Shown: one piece after another, positions 34,301 to 43,271 of the stretch
Layout: each line of letters opens with the position of its first letter
Numbering within the stretch: the first letter of the stretch is position 1
DNA from: Prevotella brunnea
Lineage (GTDB): Bacteria; Bacteroidota; Bacteroidia; Bacteroidales; Bacteroidaceae
Direction: 5' to 3'
Assembly: GCF_008016795.1 (NCBI RefSeq)
Contig: NZ_SDIK01000017.1
Location: forward strand, 1 to 53,168
DNA: 53,168 nt
Translations under genes and position numbers: made by a program
The notes under the pieces: model-generated
Database searches by the model: none
What the model was told of the DNA's origin: nothing
The model's input: the letters and a program-made list of their open reading frames with translations, nothing else

Positions 34301-35059
34301 CTTTACCAGCAAGAGAAATCGCAACAACAAAATTCGCTCTTTGGAGGGTTGAATGCCGTGGCAGTAACTCATCCTCAAATTCCCAAAGGTGAGAAATGGC
34401 CAACGATAGAGAAACTCAATCGAGAGAGAGATTTGGTGGGTATCTATCTTTCGGCTCATCCCTTGGATGAATACAGCGTAATTTTAAATCATTTGTGCAA
34501 CACTCATGCGGTGGAAATATCTCGCAACGCAGATTTCGAGGAGCTTTCAAAACGCGATGAAATTACGTTTGGTGGTATTATCACTGCTGTTAATGAGCGC
34601 TTTTCTCAAAAAACCGGGAAACCCTTTGGGTTTGTTACAATAGAAGATTTTGAAGGTTCCGGAGAATTGGCACTCTTTGGCGATGACTGGGCACGGTGGA
34701 ACGGATTGATGAAGGAGAACTACACCATTTTTGTTACTGCAAAATGTCAGCCCCGTTATCGCAACAGCAATCTGTTTGAGCTTAAAGTTCAAAATGTAGA
34801 GCAATTATATGATGTGAAGGAACATCGTCTGCAACGTATTACCATTGCCATGGACGCATTGTCAGTAAACGAGTCCACGGTGTCAGAGCTGTCATCTTTG
34901 GTTGAAAATAATCCGGGAAGCACGCAACTTTACATCACCTTGCGCACTCCACAGCAAACCACCGTGATGCTTCACAGCAAAAACAGAGGCATAAACGTGG
35001 ATAAGAGACTCTTGGATTTCTTGGATGTCGCTGAAAATATGGAGTATTTTATTAATTAA
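31343..35059 (+). CDS. dnaE: DNA polymerase III alpha subunit
   Basis: Replicative polymerase catalytic subunit, 1238 residues. The N-terminal PHP domain starts at HLHVHTHYSILDG and includes AITDHGAMFG and CTNDCHFEDKETAEAH. The palm shows GPGRGSAAGSVVAYCLGIT and the catalytic acids in PDIDTDFDDDGRG. The fingers follow (MNALYRPGPMDYIP and SYAFNKSHATCYSWVAYQTAYLK). Helix-hairpin-helix and OB domains (about 950-1150) follow, with IYLSAHPLDEY and FVTIEDFEGSGELALFG. It is complete and has a strong promoter; trxA follows after 75 bases on the same strand. Confidence 0.98.
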   Translation: MENYIHLHVHTHYSILDGQSKVPYLVDKAVKDGMKGMAITDHGAMFGIKEFSDYCIQINKERKKKGEEPFKPIFGCEMYVARRRKEDKVKEMHDNSGYHLVVLAKNYTGYKNLIKLVSRSWVDGYYYRPRTDRSDLEKYHEGLIVCTACIAGEVPNKIIHDDMAGAREACEWYHRVFGDDFYLELQRHEVKDPNLIANREAFPLQQKANRVLLQFAEEYGIKYVCTNDCHFEDKETAEAHDHLLCLSTQEDLNDPKRMRYSKQEWFKTQAEMNEVFDDLPQALANTMEILNKVEIYNIDSGPIMPFFPIPEDFGTEAEWEKKFSKADLYREFTTDENGENPLSAEQGKAVIERLGGYEKIYRIKFEADYLAKLAYDGAKRVYGDPIPEDVQTHIRFELHVMKTMGFPGYFLIVQDFINAARTKLGVMVGPGRGSAAGSVVAYCLGITKIDPLKYDLLFERFLNPDRVNLPDIDTDFDDDGRGKVLQWVMDKYGAENCAHIITYSTMATKNSIKDVARVEGLPLEVSNNLCKAIPDRLPDNLKMNLKNSIKCTPRLQEAEISEDVRERNTIKYAKMLEGTIRGTGIHACGFIICRNPISDWVPVSTATDPDFPDQKVPVTQYDGHVIESTGLIKMDFLGLKTLSEIKEACKVIKQTTGDVVDIDNIPIDDDLTYQLYQRGQTIGTFQFESAGMQKYLRELHPTVFEDLIAMNALYRPGPMDYIPDFIKRKNDPSLVKYDIPCMEKYLKDTYGITVYQEQVMLLSRQLANFTRGESDALRKAMGKKKKAIVDAMKPKFIEQGTKNGHDPQILEKIWTDWEKFASYAFNKSHATCYSWVAYQTAYLKAHYPAEFMAALMTRRFSQITEITKLMEECKALKIATLGPDVNESRMEFGVNGKGEIRFGLSAIKGMGTGAAQAIVREREANGPYKDIFDFAERVDLCNVNRKAYESLAYSGAFDSFGLQREQFFGVNAKGVLFLDTLVRYAQLYQQEKSQQQNSLFGGLNAVAVTHPQIPKGEKWPTIEKLNRERDLVGIYLSAHPLDEYSVILNHLCNTHAVEISRNADFEELSKRDEITFGGIITAVNERFSQKTGKPFGFVTIEDFEGSGELALFGDDWARWNGLMKENYTIFVTAKCQPRYRNSNLFELKVQNVEQLYDVKEHRLQRITIAMDALSVNESTVSELSSLVENNPGSTQLYITLRTPQQTTVMLHSKNRGINVDKRLLDFLDVAENMEYFIN

Positions 35060-35134
35060 AAGTGAACTTTTGGCATACTATTTGAAAGATAATCTAAACA
35101 ATAAATACATTATCCAATAAAACATAGAAACAAA

Positions 35135-35449
35135 ATGGAAGTAGAAATTACAAGTCAAAATTTTGAGAGTTACAAGAATGGTGAACTACCCTTGGTGGTT
35201 GATTTGTGGGCAACTTGGTGTGGACCTTGCAAAATGGTGGGTCCCATCATTTCAGAGTTGGCAAACGATTATGATGGAAAGATAGTTGTGGGGAAATGTG
35301 ATGTGGAAGAGAACGATGATCTTGCCATAGATTTCGGTGTACGCAACATTCCTACCATTCTTTTCTTCAAAGGCGGAAAGTTGGTAGATAAGTTCGTGGG
35401 AGCGGCTTCTAAGGCTGTGCTTGATGAGAAGTTCAAAGCTCTTCTCTGA
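35135..35449 (+). CDS. trxA: Thioredoxin
   Basis: 104-residue cytosolic thioredoxin reducing protein disulfides. The redox motif WCGPC (Cys29, Cys32) in DLWATWCGPCKM and the cis-proline in RNIPTILFF are present. There is no signal peptide. It follows dnaE on the same strand and is closed by a strong hairpin terminator. Confidence 0.97.
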   Translation: MEVEITSQNFESYKNGELPLVVDLWATWCGPCKMVGPIISELANDYDGKIVVGKCDVEENDDLAIDFGVRNIPTILFFKGGKLVDKFVGAASKAVLDEKFKALL

Positions 35450-35467
35450 TTGACAATAAAGAGATAT

Positions 35468-35509
35468 AAAAAAATGGCGTAGCCTCATTCTCAGCTATGC
35501 CATTTTTTT
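35468..35509 (+). terminator. Terminator of trxA (bidirectional)
   Basis: AAAAAAATGGCGTAGC (35468-35483) pairs with GCTATGCCATTTTTTT (35494-35509), with one G.T pair and a 10-base loop. A-tract and T-tract are built into the stem, so it can act in both directions. Confidence 0.9.
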
Positions 35510-35910
35510 GTAATCATTTTAAATTCGCCATAAATCCACCACTCTTCTTACTCGTTGTTTTTATGGCAGAATACGGCAATTCTTCTTTTTTTTCATGCGA
35601 AAAGCAGGATGATTTTAGAGTGTCTATAATCCGCTGATATTTAGTTGTTTATGACTTGCTTTTTAAAAGCTAAGGTTTTGCACTGCAAAAGCTTAGCTTT
35701 TGTGTTGTAAAAGCTTAGCTTTTAAAAGGTGAAACCTAAGCTATTGCAAATCGGAGGCTGATTTCATTTCTTTCCTCTTATTTTCTCAAGCGAAGAAAAG
35801 GGGTTTGGCGAGTTTTACGTTTCTTTGGAAATTGACCATAATGGGGCGAAGAAATTGCGAGGACCGGGCAGCATTCATGAATTCCTATTTTCGGTTGCGG
35901 TTGCTTTTTG
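35510..35910. repeat. Convergent gap with AAAAGCT palindrome array 5
   Basis: Array units lie at 35665-35679 (AAAAGCTAAGGTTTT), 35687-35701 and 35709-35723 (both AAAAGCTTAGCTTTT) and 35731-35745 (GAAACCTAAGCTATT), all exactly 22 bases apart; the first spacer is GCACTGC, as in array 4. The flanks do not clearly match dispersed copies A-C. Outside the array the gap between trxA and tsaE holds nothing else I recognise. Confidence 0.88.
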
Positions 35911-36321
35911 CTAAAAACTTACTACGCGGCTGCCCCCTTTTTGTTCCTCGATTCTTACCTTGACGGCATTTTCCGGCAAGAGTTCTTCTATGAGTTCGGG
36001 CCATTCCAACAAACATAAGTTTCCGCTATAGAAATAGTCTTCATAGCCCATGTCATAAACCTCCTCAAGTTTTTTTATGCGATAGAAATCGAAGTGATAG
36101 ATGGGGTTGTCTTCTCCATCGGTGTATTCATTTACAATGGCAAATGTGGGCGACGTGATTACATCGGTTACGCCCAATGTCTCGCATACGGCTTTGATGA
36201 AAGTGGTCTTTCCCGCACCCATCTTTCCATAGAAAGCGAACACCTTGTTTTTGCCAATATTTTCGATAAATGTCTTTGCTGCCTCTTGGATGGTATCGAG
36301 GCTTTTTATTTGAATTTCCAT
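35911..36321 (-). CDS. tsaE: tRNA threonylcarbamoyladenosine biosynthesis ATPase TsaE
   Basis: Small ATPase (136 residues) needed with TsaB, TsaC and TsaD for the t6A37 modification of tRNAs. The Walker A motif GKMGAGKTT spans residues 32-40. Family signatures ITSPTFAIVNEY and IYHFDFYRI follow, and CLLEWPE is present. It is the last gene of the aroA-porW-porX run, 31 bases after porX. Confidence 0.95.
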   Translation of the reverse strand: MEIQIKSLDTIQEAAKTFIENIGKNKVFAFYGKMGAGKTTFIKAVCETLGVTDVITSPTFAIVNEYTDGEDNPIYHFDFYRIKKLEEVYDMGYEDYFYSGNLCLLEWPELIEELLPENAVKVRIEEQKGGSRVVSF

Positions 36322-36352
36322 TTTGTTTGTTTTTATGTTCTTTTCTGTTGTT

Positions 36353-37957
36353 TTATCTTTTTCTCGGCGTGAGTGTGATGAGTGGAATCATCATTTCCTC
36401 CATGGATATGCCTCCGTGTTGGAAAGTATCTTTGTAATAAGATACGTAGTAGTTGTAATTGTTCGGATAAGCGAAAAAGTCATCTCCGGTGGCGAATACA
36501 TAGCTTGTGCTGATGTTGGGCGAAGGCAATTGCACCTTTTCCGGGTCTTTGATGGTGAGCACCTCTTTGGCATCATAACTGAGGTTCTTGCCGAGTTTGT
36601 AGCGCAAGTTGGTGTTCGTGTTCCTGTCGCCTATGATTTTCACCGGTTTGGTTGTACGGATTGAACCGTGGTCAGTGGTTAGAATGATTTTATAATCAGA
36701 GTTTGCCAACTCCTTGAAGATGTCCGACAGGATGCTATGTCGAAACCAACTCAGCGTGATGGAGCGGTAAGCACTTTCGTTACTTGCCAACTCGCGAATC
36801 ATTTTCATCTCCGTCCGAGCATGAGAAAGCATGTCTATGAAATTAACCACAAGTACGTTAAGGTCGTTGTGCTTGAGGTTGTTGAACTGTTGCATGAATT
36901 TCTCCGCCCCATTCGAGTCGTTTATCTTGTTGTAGGAGAATTTGTCGTGTCGGCGGTAACGATCAATCTGTGTCTGAATGAGCGGACCTTCATTGAGATT
37001 TTTTCCCTCTTCCTCGTCTTCATCCACCCATAGGTCGGGGAACATTCGGGCAATTTGCAACGGCATCAGACCACTGAAGATGGCATTGCGGGCGTATTGT
37101 GTTGCAGTGGGCAGGATGGACATGTACAAATCTTCATCAATGTCGAATCTATCACCTATTTCTTCAGAAAGGACTCTCCACTGATCGAACCTGAAGTTAT
37201 CCATTACGATTAAGAAAACTTTATTTCCGGCATCTATCATGGGGAACACTCTCGACTTGAATATCTCCGGACTCATCAGGGGACGTATGTCCTCTCCTTC
37301 ATTGCTTGCTCTGCTAATCTTTTGAAACTTGCCGTTTGAAGTCATCCCTCTCTGTTCTACCCAATCATGATAATGCTTTGCTACGAATTTGGCAAAACCA
37401 TTGTTGGCGTCCTCTTTTTGCATTTTTAGCATTTCAGACATATCGCTGCCTGTGCTGCTGAGTTCCAATTCCCATTTCACCAACTTTTTATATACACTTT
37501 TCCAATCGTTGAAATTTTTGCAATCGCTGATTTGCATTGCGATTTGCCTGTATTCCTGTTGATAACTGCTTTGCGTTACCTCCGTAACGATTTCTTTTCG
37601 GTGAATATTCTTTTTAAGAGTAAGAAGTATCTGCATGGGATTGACAGGCTTTATCAGATAATCTGCAATCTTTGAGCCTATGGCCTGCTCCATGATATTT
37701 TCCTCCTCGCTCTTGGTTACCATGACTACGGGCGTGGCTGGTTGTGTTTCTTTGATTTGTTGCAAGGTCTCCAATCCGGAAAGTCCGGGCATTTGTTCAT
37801 CGAGGAGAACAAGGTCGAAAGTCTGGGTTTTGCAATATTCTATGGCGTCAGTACCGTTGCTTACCGTGATCACTTCGTAACCTTTGTTCTTCAGAAAGAT
37901 AATATGAGCCTTGAGGAGTTCTATTTCGTCGTCAATCCAAAGTAATAATCCGTTCAT
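36353..37957 (-). CDS. porX: Type IX secretion response regulator PorX (receiver plus PglZ domain)
   Basis: 534-residue response regulator of the PorX/PorY pathway that controls type IX secretion genes in Bacteroidetes. The N-terminal receiver (about 1-115) has Asp9-Asp10, phosphoacceptor Asp53 in LLDEQMPG and Lys103. The C-terminal half is a PglZ alkaline-phosphatase-like domain (about 205-530) with LIVMDNFRFDQWR and TTDHGSIRTTKP as metal-site segments. In P. gingivalis this family acts with sigma factor SigP; the partner kinase PorY is not in the window. It lies 44 bases downstream of porW/sprE, another type IX gene. Confidence 0.93.
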   Translation of the reverse strand: MNGLLLWIDDEIELLKAHIIFLKNKGYEVITVSNGTDAIEYCKTQTFDLVLLDEQMPGLSGLETLQQIKETQPATPVVMVTKSEEENIMEQAIGSKIADYLIKPVNPMQILLTLKKNIHRKEIVTEVTQSSYQQEYRQIAMQISDCKNFNDWKSVYKKLVKWELELSSTGSDMSEMLKMQKEDANNGFAKFVAKHYHDWVEQRGMTSNGKFQKISRASNEGEDIRPLMSPEIFKSRVFPMIDAGNKVFLIVMDNFRFDQWRVLSEEIGDRFDIDEDLYMSILPTATQYARNAIFSGLMPLQIARMFPDLWVDEDEEEGKNLNEGPLIQTQIDRYRRHDKFSYNKINDSNGAEKFMQQFNNLKHNDLNVLVVNFIDMLSHARTEMKMIRELASNESAYRSITLSWFRHSILSDIFKELANSDYKIILTTDHGSIRTTKPVKIIGDRNTNTNLRYKLGKNLSYDAKEVLTIKDPEKVQLPSPNISTSYVFATGDDFFAYPNNYNYYVSYYKDTFQHGGISMEEMMIPLITLTPRKR

Positions 37958-38001
37958 ATGGTCTGTGTTGTATCGTTTTGCGTAAATATTGATGGTTCGT
38001 T

Positions 38002-41000
38002 TTAGAAGCCATCCAAATCGTAATATTCATCTTCAACGTCAAAGTCGAGCACCGGTTGAGCTTTGTCGTCGGTTTTCTTTTTCTCGGTCTTTGACTCCGT
38101 GTCATCGTTAAAGTAAATGAGTGGTGCGTCATCGGGTTGCTTCTTCGGTTTGTTTTGTGGGGTAACGTTCTTTTTGTCGTTGGAAGGGGAGGGACTGTTT
38201 GGTGGATTATTCCGTTTGGGGTCGATGTAGAGTTTTGCTTTGTCGGCTTTCTCTGCTGGTTTCTTTCCCTCGTTTGTTGGTATGATTGTCTTTGTGGAGT
38301 CCGGAGCTTTCTCGCCCTCCTCTATTGGAAAATTGTTCTCGGATGATACGCTCGAAGAATCGTTGGCTGTGACGGATTTTTCCAATGGAATTATAAAGCC
38401 CTTTTGTTGCGTAGTATCTTTCTTCTCTTGCTCAATCTCAATCGGAATTATCAAGCCGTTCTCTGTCTTCTCTTCATTAGGCTCATTCTCGTAGAAATCC
38501 TGTTCAGTGTTCGTGTCAAGTTCGGCTTGTTTTTGAACATTGTTTTCTTTAGCCTTTGGAGTCGCAAGCTCGGCCGGTTCGGATAGCAGATAGCGTTTTG
38601 TTATTTTCAATGGTGCGAAGTTCTGTTCGTAGAACTCATCGTAATCCTTGAAACTCAACGCCGTTCCAATCAGTTGTAGATTCTTTTCGCTGATGATAAT
38701 TCCCCGAGTGTCTTTATTGATTTGGGAAACGACATTTTTAGAATTAAAAAGTTGTCGGGCATATAAGTAGGCTTCATCAAAGTTTCTGAAGCCGGATAGT
38801 TGCATTCTGTGCAGTCCATCCATGTCTTCAATCTCAATTTCAAAATTGCGGACAAGGAAATTGGTGAAATTAAATCGTGCCATTTCGAACAACAGTTTGT
38901 TCTCATTCAGCGAATCCGGATTATACACAAGCAAGAACTTGAAGTCAATGTCACGATCGGCAGTAAATTTCACTTGTTTGATGCTGTCGCTGTCGTTTAA
39001 TATGTTGGTTCTGGAGTTCCATACATCATCCAAGTTGAATTTTTCGCTCCGTATTCTCTTTCCGGCTTTCACTCCATTGATCATCATGCCTGCCATTTCG
39101 CTAAGTCTGCTCTGAGGATATTTCTCCACAACGGTTTGCATATCGTTGATACAACCTTCCACATTGCCACTATTCAGTTTGCTCAATCCTCCGATAAACA
39201 GGAATTTATCTCGGTTGGCTCCTTTCGGGAAACGTGAGTCGGATACCTTTCTGTTTCCTTCCACCTCACTGAATCGATTGTTTTTGAAAGCCTCGTAAGT
39301 TGCGGCATATAGCGAATCTTCTATCTGCTCACCAAATAACGCGTTCTGTTTGAAGTAGGGGTCGGTGAGAATTGCTGTCCACTCGCTCTTGGGATATTGA
39401 CGTTGAAGCCTTGCTATAAATCCATTGGCTGTTTGTGGCTGGTTTTTTCGCATGTATAAGAGATACAAATGGTAATAAACATCGTCCATTTGCTCGTAAT
39501 TCGGAAAATGATCGCTGACTCTTCGCAAAGTTTTTTCCGCAAGTATCAGGTTATCAAGCCTGTCTTTGAATATGACTCCGGAATGGTGTAGCCCATCAGA
39601 TAATATCTTGTTGCTGTTCTGAAGTTGTTCCTCTGTGAAAGGAATTTGCGCCAAATAGTACTCTCGCTTGTGGGGATCGTTTTTAACGGAGTCGGTAGTG
39701 TTGGCACTGGAATCTGATTTTGCCATTTCTTGTTCTATGGAATCTCGCTGGGCATCGGTTAAGTTCTCCAAGTCAGATGTTCCGACTTGTCCTCCCACCA
39801 CCGTTTTATTTATACGTTGCCAATCGTCCACATTCTCGCGCTTTCCCCAAAGTTGTCGGAAAGTGGCTTTCCCCTGTTGTATTGCCATTGGGTTATAGAA
39901 ATACCAAGTGCTATTTTGTTTCTGATTGCTTTTCGGCTCCAACCTTCTGTCTCCTATGTTGTTGGCTCCAATACCACTGTTCTCAGCCTGTAGGTTTCTG
40001 GATTGTTGTTCTGCTTGCTTGTCGCGCTCCTCCTTCTCCCTCTTTTTCAGCGCATCAATAACTCTGTCAATAGCAGCCAATCGTTCTTCTTCGGGACATT
40101 TTGCCAGATATTGAAGAGAGTCCTGCAGTTGAACGGCATCCGTGTAAAGTACCAATTCATCGAGAATCTTTGAACGGTCGGACAATTGCTCATAGTCTTT
40201 GCGGTCTTTATCAAGCAGCCCCAATGCCTCATTGTAGCACCGATGTGCGTCTCCAAATCGCTCTTTCTGCCAATACAAGTCGCCGAGGTGCAGCAGCAAT
40301 ACTCCTTTCTCCACACCGTTGCGTGTCGCTTTTTTGTTTCCGTTTTCGTAAGCATAGATGGCGTTCATTGTATCCTTTTCGGAAAGATAGATATTGCCAA
40401 TGGCATAATACACTTGGTCAAGGTATTCCTTGTTGTTATCCGAAGCTGCCATACGCTTCAGCCGTGCTATTGTTTGTTTTGCCTGACCTTTTGCCATCAC
40501 TTCTGAGGCTGCAATGCGTGCGTTAAATTCTAATTCGTATGGTGGGTTGGAGCGAATGACGCGCTTAAAAGCCTTGTAGGCTTCCTCTCTGTTTCCCAAT
40601 GCAGCTTGTAGCTGTCCCATGAGATACCATTCGCGCGCTTTTTGTTTTCTGCGCATCTCATGTTTTATGACTTTTCGTAAGTAGGGTAGGGCTTTTTCCA
40701 GTTCCCCCGTATGGATGTAGTAGTCGGCGTAGGTATAATCCCACTCTTTAACGGCTCTCCAATCCAATGAGTCGCGTTTCATGTTTCGAATGACATCATC
40801 GGCATCATAGAGCCATCCCGCTTCAATATATGACTTGGCAAGCCATGCTCGCGCCTTTCCGTAAATTGCGGGTTGCCCCTTGTATAGTCTGCTCATGTAG
40901 GAAAAAGTGGTTGCCGCCTCTTCAAATGCCCCCTTATGAAACTGCGATCGTCCCATGAGCATCCATGCTTTCCAAAGGAAAGGATTGTATTCTTTACGAG

Positions 41001-41379
41001 AAAGCCATTCTATATCTTTCTCTGTCTTTCTCCTGTTCTTGTTCCATTCCGGACGATGTTTAATGCTGTGTTGAGCGATGGCTTTCTGTGCTTTTTCCAC
41101 CGCTCTATCGAAATTAGCTTTTCCTATCTCCCGACTATTTTTATTCCCAACTGTGTAAAGAGGAATGAACTCCGTGAAATTATCCTTGTTGGTGTTTTCT
41201 TTTTCCAATGAACCATCAATATATGCTTGTGCGCCATTGAAATACGTGTTATATTTGGCGTTAAAAGAATGCCACCAACGTGTTTGTGCCGTGTTCTTTT
41301 TTGTGGAACACGCCACAATGATGATTGTTAATGCCGACAAACATAGCAGTGGTAAATATTTCTTTGAGGATGACTTCAC
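38002..41379 (-). CDS. porW: Type IX secretion lipoprotein PorW/SprE (TPR protein)
   Basis: 1125-residue outer-membrane or periplasmic lipoprotein required for type IX secretion and gliding in relatives. Lipoprotein signal: LTIIIVACSTKK, with the Cys near residue 24. Tetratricopeptide-like helical repeats fill about residues 100-450 and 600-800, followed by a domain with IEIEDMDGLHRMQLSG. The last 250 residues are low-complexity, acidic and Lys/Asn-rich. Position directly upstream of porX matches the assignment to PorW/SprE. The long disordered tail ends in an acidic and aromatic cluster (DVEDEYYDLDGF). Confidence 0.88.
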   Translation of the reverse strand: MKSSSKKYLPLLCLSALTIIIVACSTKKNTAQTRWWHSFNAKYNTYFNGAQAYIDGSLEKENTNKDNFTEFIPLYTVGNKNSREIGKANFDRAVEKAQKAIAQHSIKHRPEWNKNRRKTEKDIEWLSRKEYNPFLWKAWMLMGRSQFHKGAFEEAATTFSYMSRLYKGQPAIYGKARAWLAKSYIEAGWLYDADDVIRNMKRDSLDWRAVKEWDYTYADYYIHTGELEKALPYLRKVIKHEMRRKQKAREWYLMGQLQAALGNREEAYKAFKRVIRSNPPYELEFNARIAASEVMAKGQAKQTIARLKRMAASDNNKEYLDQVYYAIGNIYLSEKDTMNAIYAYENGNKKATRNGVEKGVLLLHLGDLYWQKERFGDAHRCYNEALGLLDKDRKDYEQLSDRSKILDELVLYTDAVQLQDSLQYLAKCPEEERLAAIDRVIDALKKREKEERDKQAEQQSRNLQAENSGIGANNIGDRRLEPKSNQKQNSTWYFYNPMAIQQGKATFRQLWGKRENVDDWQRINKTVVGGQVGTSDLENLTDAQRDSIEQEMAKSDSSANTTDSVKNDPHKREYYLAQIPFTEEQLQNSNKILSDGLHHSGVIFKDRLDNLILAEKTLRRVSDHFPNYEQMDDVYYHLYLLYMRKNQPQTANGFIARLQRQYPKSEWTAILTDPYFKQNALFGEQIEDSLYAATYEAFKNNRFSEVEGNRKVSDSRFPKGANRDKFLFIGGLSKLNSGNVEGCINDMQTVVEKYPQSRLSEMAGMMINGVKAGKRIRSEKFNLDDVWNSRTNILNDSDSIKQVKFTADRDIDFKFLLVYNPDSLNENKLLFEMARFNFTNFLVRNFEIEIEDMDGLHRMQLSGFRNFDEAYLYARQLFNSKNVVSQINKDTRGIIISEKNLQLIGTALSFKDYDEFYEQNFAPLKITKRYLLSEPAELATPKAKENNVQKQAELDTNTEQDFYENEPNEEKTENGLIIPIEIEQEKKDTTQQKGFIIPLEKSVTANDSSSVSSENNFPIEEGEKAPDSTKTIIPTNEGKKPAEKADKAKLYIDPKRNNPPNSPSPSNDKKNVTPQNKPKKQPDDAPLIYFNDDTESKTEKKKTDDKAQPVLDFDVEDEYYDLDGF

Positions 41380-41442
41380 TTTTATTTAACTCAAATTTCT
41401 TTGCTTTTATTGTCTCATTTGTAAAAAGAACTTTTTATTGTC

Positions 41443-41841
41443 TTACCCTTCAATCATCGCGATTAATTCATCTTTCACCTGATTGGGTACGTTTATTCCT
41501 CGCAATATCAAGCTACGATTCCATCCTTTAGCTTCTTTGGACTGCATGGTATAGAGAATTTCCGCAAATTCGTCCGCCTCCTCATCCGTATAATTATCGG
41601 AATCCCTGCCTTTGTAACGGTCGAGCTCTTCATCATCATAATATTCTATTTCTTTTGTGGCTGCTTCCATCATACATGTCTGTTCGCAGGCTTCGTCAAA
41701 GCCGCTACAAGTGGTGCAATCTCCGGATGTCGGAAGTACCACATCTTCTTCTTTGCCACCTCTTTTGGAGAATAATGCCATCAATCCCACAAGTAGCGTA
41801 AGTAGGATAACAGCTGAAATTCCTATTAGTATAAAATCCAT
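41443..41841 (-). CDS. Conserved single-pass membrane protein with Cys motif
   Basis: 132-residue protein. A TM segment at about residues 2-23 (DFILIGISAVILLTLLVGLMAL) precedes a motif of four Cys (CTTC, then CEQTC). An acidic conserved cytoplasmic part contains EYYDDEELDRYKG, and the end is RSLILRGINVPNQ. It resembles an uncharacterised Bacteroidales family, sometimes labelled phospholipase without evidence. The clustered Cys suggest metal binding. The ATG at 41841 was preferred to an upstream start that would overlap aroA. It lies between aroA and porW in the same run. Confidence 0.75.
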   Translation of the reverse strand: MDFILIGISAVILLTLLVGLMALFSKRGGKEEDVVLPTSGDCTTCSGFDEACEQTCMMEAATKEIEYYDDEELDRYKGRDSDNYTDEEADEFAEILYTMQSKEAKGWNRSLILRGINVPNQVKDELIAMIEG

Positions 41842-41863
41842 TGCGTTTTGATGATAGATTTTT

Positions 41864-43111
41864 TTACCTCTCAATTTTGAATCCTGCCTTTTCCATTTCT
41901 TCCCAATAATTCGGATAGGACTTAGACACGACTCCGGGATTGTCGATTTTTATTTCTCCCAAACGAATGCATAATGGCGCGAAAGCCATAGCCATGCGGT
42001 GGTCTTTATGCGTATCAATTACTATTGAGTCTGCTCTTTCGCATCGTTCTCCGTCCCAAATCATCTCTTCATCGTTGATGGTATGGATGACATAGCCCAG
42101 CTTTGCCATTTCTTCTCTCATTGCTTCCATACGATCTGTCTCTTTGAATTTCAAATTGTGCAAGCCCGTAAAGCGAAACGGTATGTTCATAATTGGGCAG
42201 AGGGCTATTAGTGTCTGCGCAAGATCGGGTTGGTTGGTGAGATTATATTCTATTCTTGGTAGTGAATGTGGTTGGGGCTTGATGTTCACGTCGGTCAAGA
42301 CGTCTTGATATTTATCGGCAAATGTTGTCTTGGTGCCAAAGAGTGAAAAGATATATTTTACTGCGGCATCTCCTTGTCTTGAGCTGTTTTTCAGACCGGG
42401 GAAAGTGATTTGGGATGATTTGTTCCCCATCAACGTGAGTACTTCGTACCAATAGCTCGCTGCCGTCCAATCGTTTTCTATTACGTATTCATGTTCTGTA
42501 TAGGGTTTGGCACCGATTGTAATGGTATCGACATCGGTCCATTCTGCTTCTGCTCCGTATTCATGCATCAGATGAATGGTGAGGTCGATGTAAGGACGCG
42601 AGACGATGTTTCCCATGAGTTTGAGTTCAAGACCATTCTTTAATATCGGACCAATCATCAGTAAAGCCGAGATATATTGGGAACTGACATTGCCCGCTAC
42701 TTCCAATTGTCCGCCTTTCAAATTTCTTCCGCGGATGCGCAGAGGGGGGTAGCCCTCTTGTTCCATGTATTCAATGTCGGCACCAAGAAACCGGAGTGCA
42801 TCGACTAAAACACCTATTGGACGTTGTTTCATTCGGTCTGTGCCCGTTAGTATGTGCTCACCCTCTTTTACGCTCAAGTAAGCCGTCATAAAGCGCATGG
42901 CTGTTCCGGCTGCCATGATATCTATGGTTTCGGGGTTGTTTTTCAGTGCTCTGACAATTACTTCGGTATCATCGCAGCGCGATAGATTTTGTGGAAGAAT
43001 GTTTCCTCCCGCCAATGCATGAATAATCAGAGCCCGGTTGCTGATGCTTTTGGAGGGTGGTAATAGAATGGTGGAAGAGATATGTTGGGGTGGCTTGATG
43101 GTATATTGCAT
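41864..43111 (-). CDS. aroA: 3-phosphoshikimate 1-carboxyvinyltransferase (EPSP synthase)
   Basis: Sixth step of the shikimate pathway, joining shikimate-3-phosphate and phosphoenolpyruvate; 415 residues. The N-terminal PPSKSISNRALI and GTAMRFMTAYL match the substrate-binding segments. LTGTDRMKQRPIG follows, the C-terminal half includes LKFKETDRMEAM, and DHRMAMAFAPLC near the end contains the conserved Arg. It is the first gene of the run leading to porW, porX and tsaE, and has a promoter-like site upstream (43176-43207). Confidence 0.94.
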   Translation of the reverse strand: MQYTIKPPQHISSTILLPPSKSISNRALIIHALAGGNILPQNLSRCDDTEVIVRALKNNPETIDIMAAGTAMRFMTAYLSVKEGEHILTGTDRMKQRPIGVLVDALRFLGADIEYMEQEGYPPLRIRGRNLKGGQLEVAGNVSSQYISALLMIGPILKNGLELKLMGNIVSRPYIDLTIHLMHEYGAEAEWTDVDTITIGAKPYTEHEYVIENDWTAASYWYEVLTLMGNKSSQITFPGLKNSSRQGDAAVKYIFSLFGTKTTFADKYQDVLTDVNIKPQPHSLPRIEYNLTNQPDLAQTLIALCPIMNIPFRFTGLHNLKFKETDRMEAMREEMAKLGYVIHTINDEEMIWDGERCERADSIVIDTHKDHRMAMAFAPLCIRLGEIKIDNPGVVSKSYPNYWEEMEKAGFKIER

Positions 43112-43175
43112 GTTCTTATAAACTTTTATGTGTGTGAATGACCATTTGTCCGCATTATTTCGGCTTATTCACATA

Positions 43176-43207
43176 CAAAAATACGAAATTAACTCGTGAA
43201 ATGTGAA
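43176..43207 (-). promoter_or_regulatory. Possible promoter of the aroA-porW-porX-tsaE run
   Basis: TATTTTTG on the minus strand (43176-43183), with TTTC about 20 bases upstream (one mismatch to TTTG). The -7 element lies about 65 bases before the aroA ATG. Confidence 0.45.
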
Positions 43208-43222
43208 AAAGAACTCAAAAAG

Positions 43223-43254
43223 TTTGCTAATCTCTCAAAAAGTACTTAATTTTG
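43223..43254 (+). promoter_or_regulatory. Promoter of tRNA-Pro
   Basis: TTTG (43223-43226), a 20-base spacer and TAATTTTG (43247-43254): full consensus. Transcription should start about 10 bases before the mature 5' end of the tRNA. Confidence 0.8.
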
Positions 43255-43271
43255 CACCACGATAAATTTTA

